From NCBI RefSeq assembly GCF_002567005.1, contig NZ_NUZU01000013.1, positions 217,721 through 281,720 of the forward strand: DNA of 64,000 nt, read 5' to 3'. Position 1 is the first letter of the stretch; every line of letters starts with the position of its first letter. This DNA is from Bacillus sp. AFS073361. GTDB lineage: Bacteria > Bacillota > Bacilli > Bacillales > Cytobacillaceae. Positions 36,192 through 46,147 of this stretch are shown here, one piece after another. The position numbers and the translations under genes were made by a program. Below the pieces are notes generated by a model that did not search any database, had not been told where the DNA came from, and saw only the letters and a program-made list of their open reading frames with translations.

Positions 36192-37127
36192 ATGTCTGAC
36201 TCTAAGGCTTACGGAGATGCTGCTATTGATAATGGCGCTGCGGGCCTGAATACCAATTTACAAACCACAGCTTGGAAAGACCTTATGGCCCTAATTAAAA
36301 TAGGGATTGTAAATTCCAACCTTATTACTACTTTTACTGGTTTATGGTTAGCACTACATTTTACTGGGCAAAGCTTTCTAAATAATTTAGATATTGTCTT
36401 TTTTACCGTAGTTGGTTCTTCATTAATTATCGCTGGGTCCTGTGCAATCAATAATTATGTTGATCGCGATATTGACCATTTAATGGAAAGAACGAAAGCG
36501 CGACCAACTGTAACTGGGAAAATAGGGCCGGTAAAAGTTCTTTCATTAGGTATTTTACTCATTGGACTGGGAACACTGTCTTTATTCTTTACTACGATGA
36601 CTGCAACAGTAATTGGACTGCTTGGAGTTTTTAGCTATGTTTTCCTCTATACCCTGTGGTCGAAGAGGCAATTGGTTTCCAATACAATTATCGGGAGCAT
36701 TTCAGGAGCCGTACCTCCGCTTATTGGGTGGGCAGCGGTCGATGCAAATCTTGATATTATGGCATGGTCATTGTTTGTTTTAATGTTTGCTTGGCAGCCA
36801 CCACATTTTTATGCATTGGCGATGAGAAGAGTTAAAGAATATAAAGCAGCTGGTATTCCAATGCTACCGGTAGTGAAGGGGTTTAAAACCACCAAAATTC
36901 ACATCGTTCTCTGGGTTGCTGCACTTCAACCGATTCCGTTTTTTCTAACCAAGTTAGGAATCCCATTTCTAGTACTTGCTATCTTATTAAATATCGGGTG
37001 GCTGGCATTAGGGATTTATGGATATAGAATCAAAGATGACATAAAGTGGGCAAAACTAATGTTTGTTTACTCTTTGCAATACTTAACTATTATTTTTGTA
37101 GCAATGGTTATCGTTACATTGATTTAG
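36192..37127 (+). CDS. ctaB: protohaem IX farnesyltransferase (haem O synthase)
   Basis: Membrane prenyltransferase that makes haem O, the precursor of haem A. A 311-residue UbiA-family protein with eight or nine membrane helices and the aspartate motif [19 protein letters not shown], which binds the prenyl diphosphate, plus the second conserved region YTLWSKR. AGGAGGAG precedes the ATG. It leads the cta cluster (ctaBCDEFG), with a 112-nt gap to ctaC. Confidence 0.95.
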   Translation: MSDSKAYGDAAIDNGAAGLNTNLQTTAWKDLMALIKIGIVNSNLITTFTGLWLALHFTGQSFLNNLDIVFFTVVGSSLIIAGSCAINNYVDRDIDHLMERTKARPTVTGKIGPVKVLSLGILLIGLGTLSLFFTTMTATVIGLLGVFSYVFLYTLWSKRQLVSNTIIGSISGAVPPLIGWAAVDANLDIMAWSLFVLMFAWQPPHFYALAMRRVKEYKAAGIPMLPVVKGFKTTKIHIVLWVAALQPIPFFLTKLGIPFLVLAILLNIGWLALGIYGYRIKDDIKWAKLMFVYSLQYLTIIFVAMVIVTLI

Positions 37128-37239
37128 TTTTGCAATTGATTGTTTCTAAATGAAATTGGAGGAAACAGTCATCCTACATACTTCTTTGATCCACCAAATG
37201 TTTTATAATTTATTAGTGAAAGAGGGGTTTGATTAAGCT

Positions 37240-38298
37240 ATGAAAAGGCTTGCAAAGTGGCGTTTGATTTCGTTATTTTCGATTTTAGCGCTTGTACTCT
37301 CCGGATGTGGCGAACCGTACCTTTCCACGTTAAAGCCTGCCGGTGAAGTTGCGAAAACGCAATATGATTTAATGAAGTTAAGTACTTTAATCATGGTTGG
37401 GGTTATTATTGTTGTCGCGATCATTTTCATTTTGATCTTGGTTCGTTTTAAACGAAAGGATGACAGAATCCCAAAACAAGTAGAAGGAAGTCACAAATTA
37501 GAAATTATTTGGACTGTTGTACCGATTCTTTTACTATTGATTCTTGCCGTTCCGACAGTAGCTGCAACCTTTAAGCTTGCAGATGTATCACCAATGGACA
37601 AGAAAAATACAAAAGCGCTTGTTATTAATGTGCGCTCACATTTATACTGGTGGGATTTTGAATATCCTGGACAGAAGATTGTAACAAGTCAGGATTTAGT
37701 CGTACCTACGAATGAAAAAGTGTACTTCAATTTAAAGTCTACTGATGTTAAACATTCATTCTGGATACCAGCTGTTGGTGGAAAACTTGATACTAACACT
37801 GATAATATCAATAAATTCTGGTTAGAGTTTGATGATAAACAAGCCAACGAAGCCGGAAATCTTTTCTATGGGAAATGTGCAGAACTTTGTGGACCATCCC
37901 ATGCATTAATGGACTTTAAAGTAAAAGCAATCAGCAGAGATAAATTTGATGATTGGGTTGCTTCGATGCAGAATGTGAAAGAGCCAGCTAAAGCACAAGG
38001 CACTGTTGCTGCACAGGGACAAGAAATTTTCAATCAAAGCTGTATCGGTTGTCATGCCGTAACACCATCAAATAAAATGCCTGAGACAGCACGTCTTGCA
38101 CCAAATTTATCAGATTTTGGTAATCGCACTCGTGTAGCAGGTGTTTTGGATCATAATAAAGAAGAGTTAAAAAATTGGATCCGTAACCCGGAAACATACA
38201 AACCTGGAAACATGATGACAGGTAAATACCCTGAAATGTCTGAAGAACAGCTTAATGCCTTATCAGAGTATTTAATGGGATTAAAGGTTCAGAAATAA
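37240..38298 (+). CDS. ctaC: cytochrome caa3 oxidase subunit II with fused cytochrome c
   Basis: A 352-residue electron-entry subunit. It has a lipoprotein signal (Cys23 in LSGCGEP), two membrane helices, and the CuA cupredoxin domain (ligands in GKCAELCGPSH, Cys213 and Cys217). A C-terminal cytochrome c domain carries CIGCH (Cys268/Cys271) with an axial Met near KPGNMMTGKYPEM. This fusion defines the caa3 type. AAAGAGGGG precedes the ATG. First of the structural genes ctaCDEF. Confidence 0.96.
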   Translation: MKRLAKWRLISLFSILALVLSGCGEPYLSTLKPAGEVAKTQYDLMKLSTLIMVGVIIVVAIIFILILVRFKRKDDRIPKQVEGSHKLEIIWTVVPILLLLILAVPTVAATFKLADVSPMDKKNTKALVINVRSHLYWWDFEYPGQKIVTSQDLVVPTNEKVYFNLKSTDVKHSFWIPAVGGKLDTNTDNINKFWLEFDDKQANEAGNLFYGKCAELCGPSHALMDFKVKAISRDKFDDWVASMQNVKEPAKAQGTVAAQGQEIFNQSCIGCHAVTPSNKMPETARLAPNLSDFGNRTRVAGVLDHNKEELKNWIRNPETYKPGNMMTGKYPEMSEEQLNALSEYLMGLKVQK

Positions 38299-38329
38299 AA
38301 GGGGAATTGGTTGAAAGGGAGGTAAAATT

Positions 38330-40201
38330 GTGAGTACCTATGCTCAAAAAAAGGGATTTGGGGCAACTTTATGGGACTTTTTAACAACTGTTGACCATAA
38401 AAAGATCGCTATCCTATATCTCATTGCAGGTGGATTTTTCTTCTTAGTGGGCGGACTTGAGGCAATATTTATCCGCATCCAACTTGCAGTGCCTAATAAT
38501 GACTTTGTTAGTGCCGGATTATTTAATGAAATTATCACAATGCATGGAACAACAATGATTTTCCTTGCTGCAATGCCGCTTGTATTTGCATTTATGAATG
38601 CGGTAATGCCATTACAAATTGGAGCACGCGACGTTGCGTTTCCATTTGTAAATGCTCTAGGATTTTGGTTATTCTTCTTTGGTGGAATATTTCTAAACCT
38701 TTCATGGTTCTTAGGTGGAGCTCCTGATGCAGGTTGGACATCTTATGCGTCACTTGCACTTCACTCAAAAGGCCATGGTGTAGACTTTTATATCTTAGGT
38801 TTACAGATATCTGGTATAGGAACCTTGATTGGTGGTATTAACTTCCTAGTTACCATCATTAACATGCGTGCTCCGGGTATGACATATATGAGAATGCCTT
38901 TGTTTACTTGGACTACATTTGTTACTTCTGCACTGATTTTGTTCGCATTTCCTCCATTAACAGTTGGTTTAGTTCTAATGATGTTCGACCGATTGTTTGG
39001 TGCGAATTTCTTTGATGTTACATTAGGTGGAAATACCGTAATTTGGGAACATCTATTCTGGATCTTCGGTCACCCAGAAGTATATATATTAATACTTCCG
39101 GCATTCGGGATTTTTTCAGAGATTTTCCCAATTTTCTCAAGAAAACGTTTATTTGGTTACTCTTCCATGGTTTTTGCAACGGTATTAATTGGTTTCCTAG
39201 GCTTCATGGTATGGGCTCACCATATGTTTACAACTGGTTTAGGACCTGTAGCTAATGCCATTTTTGCAGTAGCTACTATGGCAATTGGTGTACCGACAGG
39301 AATTAAAATATTTAACTGGCTTTTAACAATGTGGGGAGGAAGTGTTAAATTTACCACTCCTATGCATTGGGCAATGGCATTTATTCCATCATTTCTTGCG
39401 GGTGGAGTAACAGGGGTAATGCTTGCCTCCGCAGCAGCAGATTATCAATACCATGATACTTATTTCGTTGTTGCGCACTTCCATTACGTTATTGTTGGTG
39501 GTGTAGTATTTGCAGTATTTGCAGGCACACATCTTTATTGGCCAAAAATGTTTGGAACAATGTTGAATGAAACGTTAGGTAAAATTACTTTCTGGTTGTT
39601 CTTTATCGGGTTCCATTTAACCTTCTTTATCCAACATTTCTTAGGTTTATGGGGAATGCCGCGACGCGTATTCACATACCTTCCTGGTCAAGGATTTGAC
39701 AGTGCCAACATGGTTAGTTCAATAGGAGCTGCCTTTATGGGCTTAGGTGTTATTGTCATGTTATATAACATCATCGTTACATCTGTGAAAAATGTTAAAG
39801 TCGGTAATGATCCATGGGGAGATGGAAGAACCCTAGAATGGGCAATCCCTTCACCACCACCGTTCTATAACTTTAAACAACTTCCACTTGTTCGTGGGTT
39901 AGATGCATACTGGTTAGAAAAAATGGATGGTAAAAAAGGAATGACTCCAGCTGAGCCGCTTGGTGACATTCATATGCCTAATTCATCTTTCTTACCGTTT
40001 ATGATGGCTTTAGGATTATTCATTGCAGCTTTTGGAGCAATGTATCATGTAAATGATAAGGCTTGGGCTTTACCAGTAATGATTATTGGATTGTTAGTAA
40101 CGTTTGGTTCCATGTTCTTACGTTCAGTAAAAGATGATCATGGATTCCATATTCACAAAGAGGACTTAATGGATGACGATGATAAGGGGGTAAAGGCATA
40201 A
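38330..40201 (+). CDS. ctaD: cytochrome caa3 oxidase subunit I
   Basis: The 623-residue catalytic subunit with haem a and the haem a3-CuB centre where oxygen is reduced. Visible features are MHGTTM (haem a ligand), WIFGHPEVYILILP with the His-Tyr crosslink, the CuB His pair (WAHHMF), and YFVVAHFHYVIVGG with the haem ligands. The C-terminal extension beyond twelve helices is typical for Bacillus CtaD. The start is a GTG with GGGAGG 8 nt upstream. The stop overlaps ctaE. Confidence 0.97.
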   Translation: MSTYAQKKGFGATLWDFLTTVDHKKIAILYLIAGGFFFLVGGLEAIFIRIQLAVPNNDFVSAGLFNEIITMHGTTMIFLAAMPLVFAFMNAVMPLQIGARDVAFPFVNALGFWLFFFGGIFLNLSWFLGGAPDAGWTSYASLALHSKGHGVDFYILGLQISGIGTLIGGINFLVTIINMRAPGMTYMRMPLFTWTTFVTSALILFAFPPLTVGLVLMMFDRLFGANFFDVTLGGNTVIWEHLFWIFGHPEVYILILPAFGIFSEIFPIFSRKRLFGYSSMVFATVLIGFLGFMVWAHHMFTTGLGPVANAIFAVATMAIGVPTGIKIFNWLLTMWGGSVKFTTPMHWAMAFIPSFLAGGVTGVMLASAAADYQYHDTYFVVAHFHYVIVGGVVFAVFAGTHLYWPKMFGTMLNETLGKITFWLFFIGFHLTFFIQHFLGLWGMPRRVFTYLPGQGFDSANMVSSIGAAFMGLGVIVMLYNIIVTSVKNVKVGNDPWGDGRTLEWAIPSPPPFYNFKQLPLVRGLDAYWLEKMDGKKGMTPAEPLGDIHMPNSSFLPFMMALGLFIAAFGAMYHVNDKAWALPVMIIGLLVTFGSMFLRSVKDDHGFHIHKEDLMDDDDKGVKA

Positions 40202-40827
40202 TGCACGCTGATGAAAAATTTACTTATGAAACATGGCCTGCTGCGCCGGAAAAATCAACCCTTGAATCAAAAAATAAATTTTTAGGTTTTTGGTTTTTCC
40301 TAGGGGGAGAGACAGTTCTTTTTGCCTCCCTCTTTGCCACATACCTTGCATTAAAGGATAAAGTTCCAAGTTCAAGTCATCCTTTAGCAAAGGATTTATT
40401 TGAATTACCGTTAACATTTGTTGCGACAATGCTGCTCTTAACCAGCTCATTAACAAGTGTGTACGCAATGTATCATATGAAGAATTTTGCCTTCAAAAAA
40501 ATGATGGTTTGGCTTGGTCTTACAGCTCTATTAGGTGCAGGGTTCTTAGGACTAGAGGTTTACGAATTTACCCATTATGTCCATGAAGGGCATACATTTA
40601 CAAGCAGTGCTTTCGGATCTGCCTTCTATACACTAGTTGGTTTCCACGGGGGCCACGTTGCTTTTGGTTTACTTTGGTGTTTAACATTGATGTTTAGAAA
40701 TTCTAAACGTGGCTTAGACCTTTACAACGCTCCAAAATTCTATGTGTTTAGTTTATACTGGCATTTTATTGACGTTGTTTGGGTATTTATCTTTACAGTA
40801 GTATATTTAATGGGAATGGTGGGATAA
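40201..40827 (+). CDS. ctaE: cytochrome caa3 oxidase subunit III
   Basis: A 208-residue membrane protein with five predicted helices, characteristic GFHGGHVAFG and YWHFIDVVWVFIF near the C terminus. Supports oxygen delivery and stability of subunit I. Its ATG overlaps the ctaD stop (TAATG), so translation is coupled. Length is typical. Confidence 0.95.
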   Translation: MHADEKFTYETWPAAPEKSTLESKNKFLGFWFFLGGETVLFASLFATYLALKDKVPSSSHPLAKDLFELPLTFVATMLLLTSSLTSVYAMYHMKNFAFKKMMVWLGLTALLGAGFLGLEVYEFTHYVHEGHTFTSSAFGSAFYTLVGFHGGHVAFGLLWCLTLMFRNSKRGLDLYNAPKFYVFSLYWHFIDVVWVFIFTVVYLMGMVG

Positions 40828-40831
40828 ACTG

Positions 40832-41167
40832 ATGGCTAATCAACAATTAAATTCAGGTAACCCAAGAGTAGACATTGAATATCGTCGCAGGAAAAATGCA
40901 GAAGAAATGAAATATCAGTTAGTTTCTTTTGCCTTAATGATTTTTTTAACATTAATTGCTTTTGCAGCTGTATATATTAAAGGGTTTACTTCATGGTTTA
41001 CTGTACCGTTTATTATTTTATTAGCAGTGGTTCAAGTTATTTTCCAACTATATTATTTCATGCATATGAGCCATAAAGGGCATGAAGCTCCATCACTCTT
41101 TTTATACTCAGGTGTGTTGGTTGGAGCAATAACTATACTTGCCTTTTCAACAATTATTTGGTGGTAA
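40832..41167 (+). CDS. ctaF: cytochrome caa3 oxidase subunit IV
   Basis: A 111-residue subunit with three membrane helices, preceded by a charged N terminus (VDIEYRRRKNAEEMKYQ). The segment QLYYFMHMSHKGHE is typical of the prokaryotic subunit IV. It begins 4 nt after ctaE. A terminator follows, closing ctaCDEF; ctaG has its own ribosome site downstream. Confidence 0.92.
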   Translation: MANQQLNSGNPRVDIEYRRRKNAEEMKYQLVSFALMIFLTLIAFAAVYIKGFTSWFTVPFIILLAVVQVIFQLYYFMHMSHKGHEAPSLFLYSGVLVGAITILAFSTIIWW

Positions 41168-41173
41168 TAGGTT

Positions 41174-41213
41174 CAAAAAAAGAAAATCGGCTACTAGCCG
41201 ATTTTCTTTTTTA
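41174..41213 (+). terminator. terminator after ctaF
   Basis: AAAAGAAAATCGGC and GCCGATTTTCTTTT form a 14-bp stem around TACTA. Confidence 0.92.
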
Positions 41214-41310
41214 AGAGCAAGAAATGGAAGCTTCCATTTCTTTGCTTATCGTTTTGACCAAGGGTATAATAGAGTCAATAATTCTTTTAATTCAAAAAGA
41301 GGTGATTTGG

Positions 41311-42216
41311 GTGCTTACTTTAGATATTTTTGGTTTTAAAGCACTTTGGAGCCCGTACTTTTTATTAATCTTAATTGTAGTTACTGCAGGATACTTTGTA
41401 CTTACAACAAAATATAGAACCTGGTTTCCAAATAGTGAGCCCTTAACGAAAACACAAGGTAGTTTGTTTCTTTTATCAATAATCCTTCTGTATATCATTA
41501 AGGGTTCGCCAGTCGATTTATTAGCCCATCTTATGTTTTGGGTTCATATGATTCAAATGGCTGCTTTAGTATTGGTGGTACCACCTATATTAATTATTAG
41601 TATCCCAAATTGGGTGTGGAGGAAAATTTTTAGCATTAGCGCAGTCAATTCTATCTTTACAGTTTTAACAAAGCCGCTAATTGCCTTGATTGTTTTTAAT
41701 GGCTTATTTTCCTTTTATCACGTACCAATAATTTTTGACCATGTCATGCAAAATGGTTGGCTGCATGCTATTTATTCTATCCTATTATTTGTTGTTGCAA
41801 CTTTCATGTGGTGGCCGTTACTTAATCAATTGCCAGAACATGAGACATTAAGTGGACTAAAAAAGGTGGGTTATATTTTTGCAGATGGAATTCTGTTAAC
41901 ACCTGCTTGTGCCTTAATTATCTTTGCAGATACTCCAATGTATGCGACCTATTCTGACCCACAGGTTTGGGGACAAGTAATGAGTTTATGTGTCGGTTCT
42001 GCGAACTTTGATAGCTTGAATTTAAGTGGTCCCGAGCTTTTTAGTTCGATGTCACTGCTTCATGACCAGCAGCTTGGTGGAGTATTAATGAAAATTATTC
42101 AAGAAATCATTTACGGAGTAATTCTTGGACATGTTTTCTTTGAATGGTATCGAAAAGATCAAGACGATACTGAACAAGAAATGAAGCAGCAGCTAAATCC
42201 TCTCCTTATAAAATAA
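41311..42216 (+). CDS. ctaG: cytochrome c oxidase assembly factor CtaG
   Basis: A 301-residue polytopic membrane protein needed for assembly of active caa3 oxidase, probably in copper insertion. The start is a GTG at 41311 preceded by AGAGGTGATT; this gives LTLDIFGFKALWSPYF, the Bacillus start. Conserved HMIQMAALVLV, HAIYS and MWWPLLNQLPEHE are present. It is the caa3-type CtaG of Bacillus and is unrelated to the Cox11 protein of the same name. Confidence 0.9.
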   Translation: MLTLDIFGFKALWSPYFLLILIVVTAGYFVLTTKYRTWFPNSEPLTKTQGSLFLLSIILLYIIKGSPVDLLAHLMFWVHMIQMAALVLVVPPILIISIPNWVWRKIFSISAVNSIFTVLTKPLIALIVFNGLFSFYHVPIIFDHVMQNGWLHAIYSILLFVVATFMWWPLLNQLPEHETLSGLKKVGYIFADGILLTPACALIIFADTPMYATYSDPQVWGQVMSLCVGSANFDSLNLSGPELFSSMSLLHDQQLGGVLMKIIQEIIYGVILGHVFFEWYRKDQDDTEQEMKQQLNPLLIK

Positions 42217-42243
42217 TCTCCCATACTCTTGGGAGATTTTTTT
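42213..42243 (+). terminator. terminator after ctaG
   Basis: ATCTCCC and GGGAGAT stem with a short loop and seven T. Confidence 0.88.
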
Positions 42244-42335
42244 ACTGTTTAGAGGAAATTTCATGTTTATCCGTTGAATTGTTAAGGTAGTTGAACTACT
42301 ATTATTGTAGAATATAAGAAAAGAGAGGATATGGA

Positions 42336-42800
42336 ATGAACTCCTTACCGATTTTACCCACGATCAGTACTTCATTTATCGTATTAAGTGCTATTACCGT
42401 TGCCATTGGATGGTGGCAAATTGCGCACAGGAAGATTGAATCTCATAAAAAAACAATGGTTTTGGCTGCTATTTTTGCTGTGATATTTTTTATCATTTAT
42501 GCTTCCCGGACAATCTTTATTGGAAACACGTCGTTCGGTGGGCCAGAAAATATTAAAATTTATTACACCATATTTTTAATCTTTCATATTACACTTGCGA
42601 CAATAGGAGCTGTGTTCGGTGTTGTGTCTATTCTTACCGGATACAAAAATAAACTTTCTATCCATCGCAAACTTGGCCCAATAACAAGTGTTATATGGTT
42701 TTTTACAGCAATCACTGGAGTTGCTGTATATCTATTGCTTTATGTATTTTATCATGGCGGAGAGACCACTTCGATGATTAAAGCAATCCTAGGACTGTAA
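42336..42800 (+). CDS. DUF420 membrane protein (YozB-like)
   Basis: A 154-residue protein with four or five membrane helices. Conserved histidines (HRKIESHKK, IFHITLATIG, IHRKLGPI) follow the DUF420 pattern, a family often next to cta genes and suspected to help in oxidase or haem handling. AGAGAGGA precedes the ATG. The histidine layout could bind haem or copper, but this is inference. Confidence 0.75.
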   Translation: MNSLPILPTISTSFIVLSAITVAIGWWQIAHRKIESHKKTMVLAAIFAVIFFIIYASRTIFIGNTSFGGPENIKIYYTIFLIFHITLATIGAVFGVVSILTGYKNKLSIHRKLGPITSVIWFFTAITGVAVYLLLYVFYHGGETTSMIKAILGL

Positions 42801-42824
42801 AATAGGGTCCTTGCAACTTCAAAA

Positions 42825-42860
42825 TAAAAAAGACGCATGACTCCATGCGTCTTTTTTATT
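42825..42860. terminator. bidirectional terminator
   Basis: AAAAAAGACGCATG, ACTC, CATGCGTCTTTTTT: a perfect stem serving both converging genes. Confidence 0.92.
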
Positions 42861-42870
42861 ATATTTTATT

Positions 42871-43230
42871 TTATAGAGCAAATTTACTTACTTCGGCTTT
42901 CACAGCATCAAGGATTTTTTTACATTGGTTCACAAGTGAGGCAGGGAAGTTTTCACCTTCACCATACTCCACACCATGCGGATAGTAATGTTTACCTAAT
43001 AGCGGGGTCATTAATTGAATTGTTGCTTTATTAGCCCCAATATCACCTTCTATCGCATGTCCGCGAACGCGCAGATAAAATACCCCTTCTTTTAATTCAA
43101 ACTTGCGGTCATATGTAACACGTTCATAGTCCCATTGCCCCTCGCGCACTAAACCGTGGTCTAACATGACTTCATCTAGTCGGTTTAAGTCAGCCTTTAA
43201 CTTTTCAATCTCAGTATTCTCGAATTTCAT
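42871..43230 (-). CDS. YugN-like family protein
   Basis: A 119-residue soluble protein with the YugN-like family features I remember: an N-terminal helix, YDRKFELKEGVFYLRVRGHAI, then GKHYYPHGVEYG and a C-terminal helix. Function unknown. AGGAGGGATT precedes the ATG. Monocistronic, convergent with the DUF420 gene. Confidence 0.7.
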   Translation of the reverse strand: MKFENTEIEKLKADLNRLDEVMLDHGLVREGQWDYERVTYDRKFELKEGVFYLRVRGHAIEGDIGANKATIQLMTPLLGKHYYPHGVEYGEGENFPASLVNQCKKILDAVKAEVSKFAL

Positions 43231-43421
43231 AAATAATCCCTCCTAAAAACGATACCATTACCCCAATGTTTCTTTTATCAGTAAAGCAATTATTATTCAA
43301 TTTTAATAATAGTTGAAAATCAAGCAACTTGCAATGAATAGATTCAGGCGAATAAAACATTATTGGATGGAAAACCTAGAATAATGATAAGCTGTAATAA
43401 TTATACCATGGGGGTAAGAAA

Positions 43422-43856
43422 ATGGAAAATATCAGGGATATTATGACGGAAGACGTTGAAAGTTGTACTTTATTGGATAATGTATATGAAGTGGCTTTAA
43501 AAATGAAAGAGTTAAATGTAGGTGCTATCCCGATTCTTGACCAGGACAAGCTTGTGGGCATGATAACAGACCGTGATATTGTCGTAAGAGGTGTGGCTGA
43601 AAAACATCCTGGGTCTACCAAGGTAGAAGATATCATGAGTAATCAACTGATTACAGTCACACCTGATGCTTCAAGCAAGGAAGCGGCAAAAATAATGGCA
43701 GAACATCAAATCCGCCGTTTACCTGTGGTCGAAGGAGATAAATTAGTTGGAATTGTTTCATTAGGTGACTTCGCCATCAGAGAATTAACTGATGATCAGG
43801 CAAAGGTCGCCTTAACAGAAATATCTGAACAAAACTTTAATAATGTACAACACTAA
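43422..43856 (+). CDS. ylbB: CBS-domain protein YlbB
   Basis: A 144-residue protein that consists of two CBS domains in tandem: IMTEDVESCTLLDNVYEV with GAIPILDQDKLVGMITDRDI, then DIMSNQLITVTPDAS with RRLPVVEGDKLVGIVSLGD. A single CBS pair usually binds adenine nucleotides and acts as a sensor; the partner is unknown. GGGGGTAAG precedes the ATG. It is the first gene of the ylb cluster here. Confidence 0.88.
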   Translation: MENIRDIMTEDVESCTLLDNVYEVALKMKELNVGAIPILDQDKLVGMITDRDIVVRGVAEKHPGSTKVEDIMSNQLITVTPDASSKEAAKIMAEHQIRRLPVVEGDKLVGIVSLGDFAIRELTDDQAKVALTEISEQNFNNVQH

Positions 43857-43886
43857 GAATTATTATATAAAAAAAATAGTCGATTA

Positions 43887-43925
43887 AAAGAAAACAGGTA
43901 CTCAGTGTACCTGTTTTCTTTTAAT
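43887..43925 (+). terminator. terminator after ylbB
   Basis: AAAAGAAAACAGGTAC and GTACCTGTTTTCTTTT form a 16-bp stem around a short loop. Confidence 0.92.
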
Positions 43926-44034
43926 CAGTTCATTTATCTGATATTTATGATAATCACTATTATTATTCAAGCTATAGATGATATAATAATTTTATCTATA
44001 CATATAATGATAGAAAAAGTTCCAGAGAGGGTGA

Positions 44035-45117
44035 ATGCCTCTGCGTATACTGTCAAAAATTTTAATCCTTTCAGCTGTTTTTTTAACCATTGGTTTTTAT
44101 GTTAGTATAAACGAAAATAATGATGATACTATTTTAATTAAAGAAAATAATACATCAGAAGTAAAAGAACAAAATATAAGCCAAAACCCAGTGAATAAAC
44201 CTAGTAAAAAAATTATCTCAGAGAAACCAAAAGAAGGTTTGGCTTTATTAATTGGAAAAAATGAAGAGGATTTAGAAAAGGAACTTGGTAGACCATTACG
44301 GATTGATGAATCTATGTATGGCTATCAGTGGTATATTTATAATCAAAATTCTAAAGGCTATTTACAAGTGGGTGTAGAAAATAAGCGTATTGTTACGATT
44401 TTTGCGATTGGTCAGAATTTAGATGTAGCACCATTTGAAATTGGACAACCAGTTGAGGAAATTTTTAATACACACTATATTGATACGAATGTTAATCTCG
44501 AATTTAAGGGAAATTCTTATCGCTTTGAACTAAACGATACTGATTTAAATCTTCGGCCGATGGTACAATTGGGTGATATTTTTGTTCAACTATATATAGA
44601 TAAGTTCACAGGAAACCTCTCAAGTGTTCGTTTCTTAGATGCGTCTACACTAATCAAGCAGCGTCCCTATGAACTGGTTTATAATGGAGTCTTAATTCAG
44701 GCTCCTGAGCCTAGCGAGGAAAGGCAGCGCAAGATTGAAGAAGACACCGAACAACAGATATTTGACATTACCAATGTCTTAAGAGAAAGAAACAAATTAA
44801 AGGTTTTAAAGTGGGATGAAAATACGGCTAAAGCAGCGTTTCAACATAGTAAGGACATGTCAGAAAACAATGACTTCTCACATACATCTAAGAAATTTGG
44901 AGACCTCGAAAAAAGATTAAAAACTGCTGAAGTGGTTTATAAGTCTGCAGGTGAGAATATCGCGGCAAACTATACCGATGGCCCTGCTGTGGTGGAAGGT
45001 TGGCTCAATAGTAAAGGTCATCGGGAGGCACTATTAAATAAGGATTATTCACATCTTGGAGTAGGAGTTTATGAAAAATACTATACACAAAATTTCATTC
45101 AAAAAATAGAACAATAA
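44035..45117 (+). CDS. ylbC: secreted CAP-domain protein YlbC
   Basis: A 360-residue exported protein with an N-terminal signal or anchor helix, a linker rich in Asn, Lys and Pro, and a CAP-associated domain (about 65-220; IGKNEEDLEKELGRP). The C-terminal CAP/SCP domain (about 245-360) shows HSKDMSENNDFSHTS and AGENIAAN, then GHREALLNKDYSHLGVGVY. The His and Glu of the CAP pocket are present. Such proteins are found in sporulating Bacilli; the substrate is unknown. GAGAGGGTGA precedes the ATG. Confidence 0.85.
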   Translation: MPLRILSKILILSAVFLTIGFYVSINENNDDTILIKENNTSEVKEQNISQNPVNKPSKKIISEKPKEGLALLIGKNEEDLEKELGRPLRIDESMYGYQWYIYNQNSKGYLQVGVENKRIVTIFAIGQNLDVAPFEIGQPVEEIFNTHYIDTNVNLEFKGNSYRFELNDTDLNLRPMVQLGDIFVQLYIDKFTGNLSSVRFLDASTLIKQRPYELVYNGVLIQAPEPSEERQRKIEEDTEQQIFDITNVLRERNKLKVLKWDENTAKAAFQHSKDMSENNDFSHTSKKFGDLEKRLKTAEVVYKSAGENIAANYTDGPAVVEGWLNSKGHREALLNKDYSHLGVGVYEKYYTQNFIQKIEQ

Positions 45118-45144
45118 AAAGGTGACGTTAAGGTCACCTTTTTT
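45115..45144. terminator. bidirectional terminator
   Basis: AAAAAGGTGAC and GTCACCTTTTTT form an 11-bp stem between converging ylbC and the minus-strand pair. Confidence 0.9.
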
Positions 45145-45493
45145 CAATAACATATTCGTTAAATACAAATTTATTATCCTTCCACATTCCATATACTTTA
45201 ATGGTATCCCCTACTTTAAAGGAAACTTTCTGAAGGCCTTTAGTAATGGGCGTAATCTTTTGAACTGTAATTAATTTTGTTTCTGTTTGCAATCTTAATG
45301 ATTGAACATGAATATAACGGTGATAATAAAACCGTTGTTTCTCCTCTATGATGCTTTTAATTTCCCCAATTAAAATTGCTTCGTGCTGGACGTGACCAGT
45401 ACTAGCCCACTTTGAATCATTTACCTTCATCTCTTTTTTTGTAAGCCAATAAAAGTAAAGGAAAATAATTGGAATGACGATGGCGGTGACCAT
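45134..45493 (-). CDS. membrane-anchored protein, possible OB-fold
   Basis: A 119-residue protein with one N-terminal membrane helix (VIPIIFLYFYWL) and a soluble part made mainly of strands. The end VGDTIKVYGMWKDNKFVFNEY has the look of an OB-fold strand pair, an inference from pattern only. Its ATG overlaps the stop of the thioesterase gene upstream (TAATG), so the two form an operon. Not recognised. Confidence 0.5.
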   Translation of the reverse strand: MVTAIVIPIIFLYFYWLTKKEMKVNDSKWASTGHVQHEAILIGEIKSIIEEKQRFYYHRYIHVQSLRLQTETKLITVQKITPITKGLQKVSFKVGDTIKVYGMWKDNKFVFNEYVIEKR

Positions 45494-45999
45494 TATGTAT
45501 CAAACTCCCCTGGTCCTAATTTGTTAATAATAAAGAATGTACCTGTCGCATAGGCCATTTTTTTTCCATCGCTCCGGTAGGCTTCTCCTGATATTACCAT
45601 TGTTTTGCTGCCCTTATGGACTATCTCCGCTTTACAATGAATCGTTTCTCCAATACCTGGTGCTATGTAATGGATATTTAATTGATTAGTAACAGCCCCA
45701 AATCCTTTTGGCAAATAGTAATTAGCCAAACTACCCATCGTAGTATCAAGAACAGTAGCAGTAATTCCGCCATGGACGATGTCTAGATTATTATTTATTA
45801 TTGGATGAATGGGAATGGTAATTTCGCAAGTATTCTCTACAAATTTCCTGTCCATTTGAAGAATCCCGTCAATATAGGTAATGCGGTTTTGATTAATTTT
45901 TTGTTTTAGCCCTTCTAAGAGGAAGGTAAGTGAACTGAGATCTGCTTCTGAACCATTTTCGATACATGTTTCTAATAATTGTCGTAATTCATCTTTCAT
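45493..45999 (-). CDS. PaaI-type hotdog thioesterase
   Basis: A 168-residue single hotdog-fold protein. Key region: IVHGGITATVLDTTMGSLANYYLP, where HGG and the Asp of VLD are the typical active-site features of PaaI/YbgC-type acyl-CoA thioesterases; then AVTNQLNIHYIAPG and GEAYRSDGKKMAYATGTF. The substrate acyl-CoA is unknown. The ATG at 45999 has AAAGAGGT 7 nt upstream; a TTG six codons earlier is less likely. Translationally coupled to the gene at 45134-45493. Confidence 0.8.
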   Translation of the reverse strand: MKDELRQLLETCIENGSEADLSSLTFLLEGLKQKINQNRITYIDGILQMDRKFVENTCEITIPIHPIINNNLDIVHGGITATVLDTTMGSLANYYLPKGFGAVTNQLNIHYIAPGIGETIHCKAEIVHKGSKTMVISGEAYRSDGKKMAYATGTFFIINKLGPGEFDT

Positions 46000-46147
46000 T
46001 CTAGATACCTCTTTCAATCCTTATTCTTCTGCCATCTTATCATTTACAGAAAAAATATTAAATATATTTATCCTGCGTGGTCCTTTCACATTTTGAATGA
46101 TCTTTCATAATGTATTATTGGCAGTAATATGGGTTGAGGTGAGAAAA

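Noticed and set aside
45134..45999. Possible new two-gene system (OB-like membrane protein plus thioesterase)
   Set aside because: The overlap shows an operon, but nothing in either sequence suggests a joint or unusual function.
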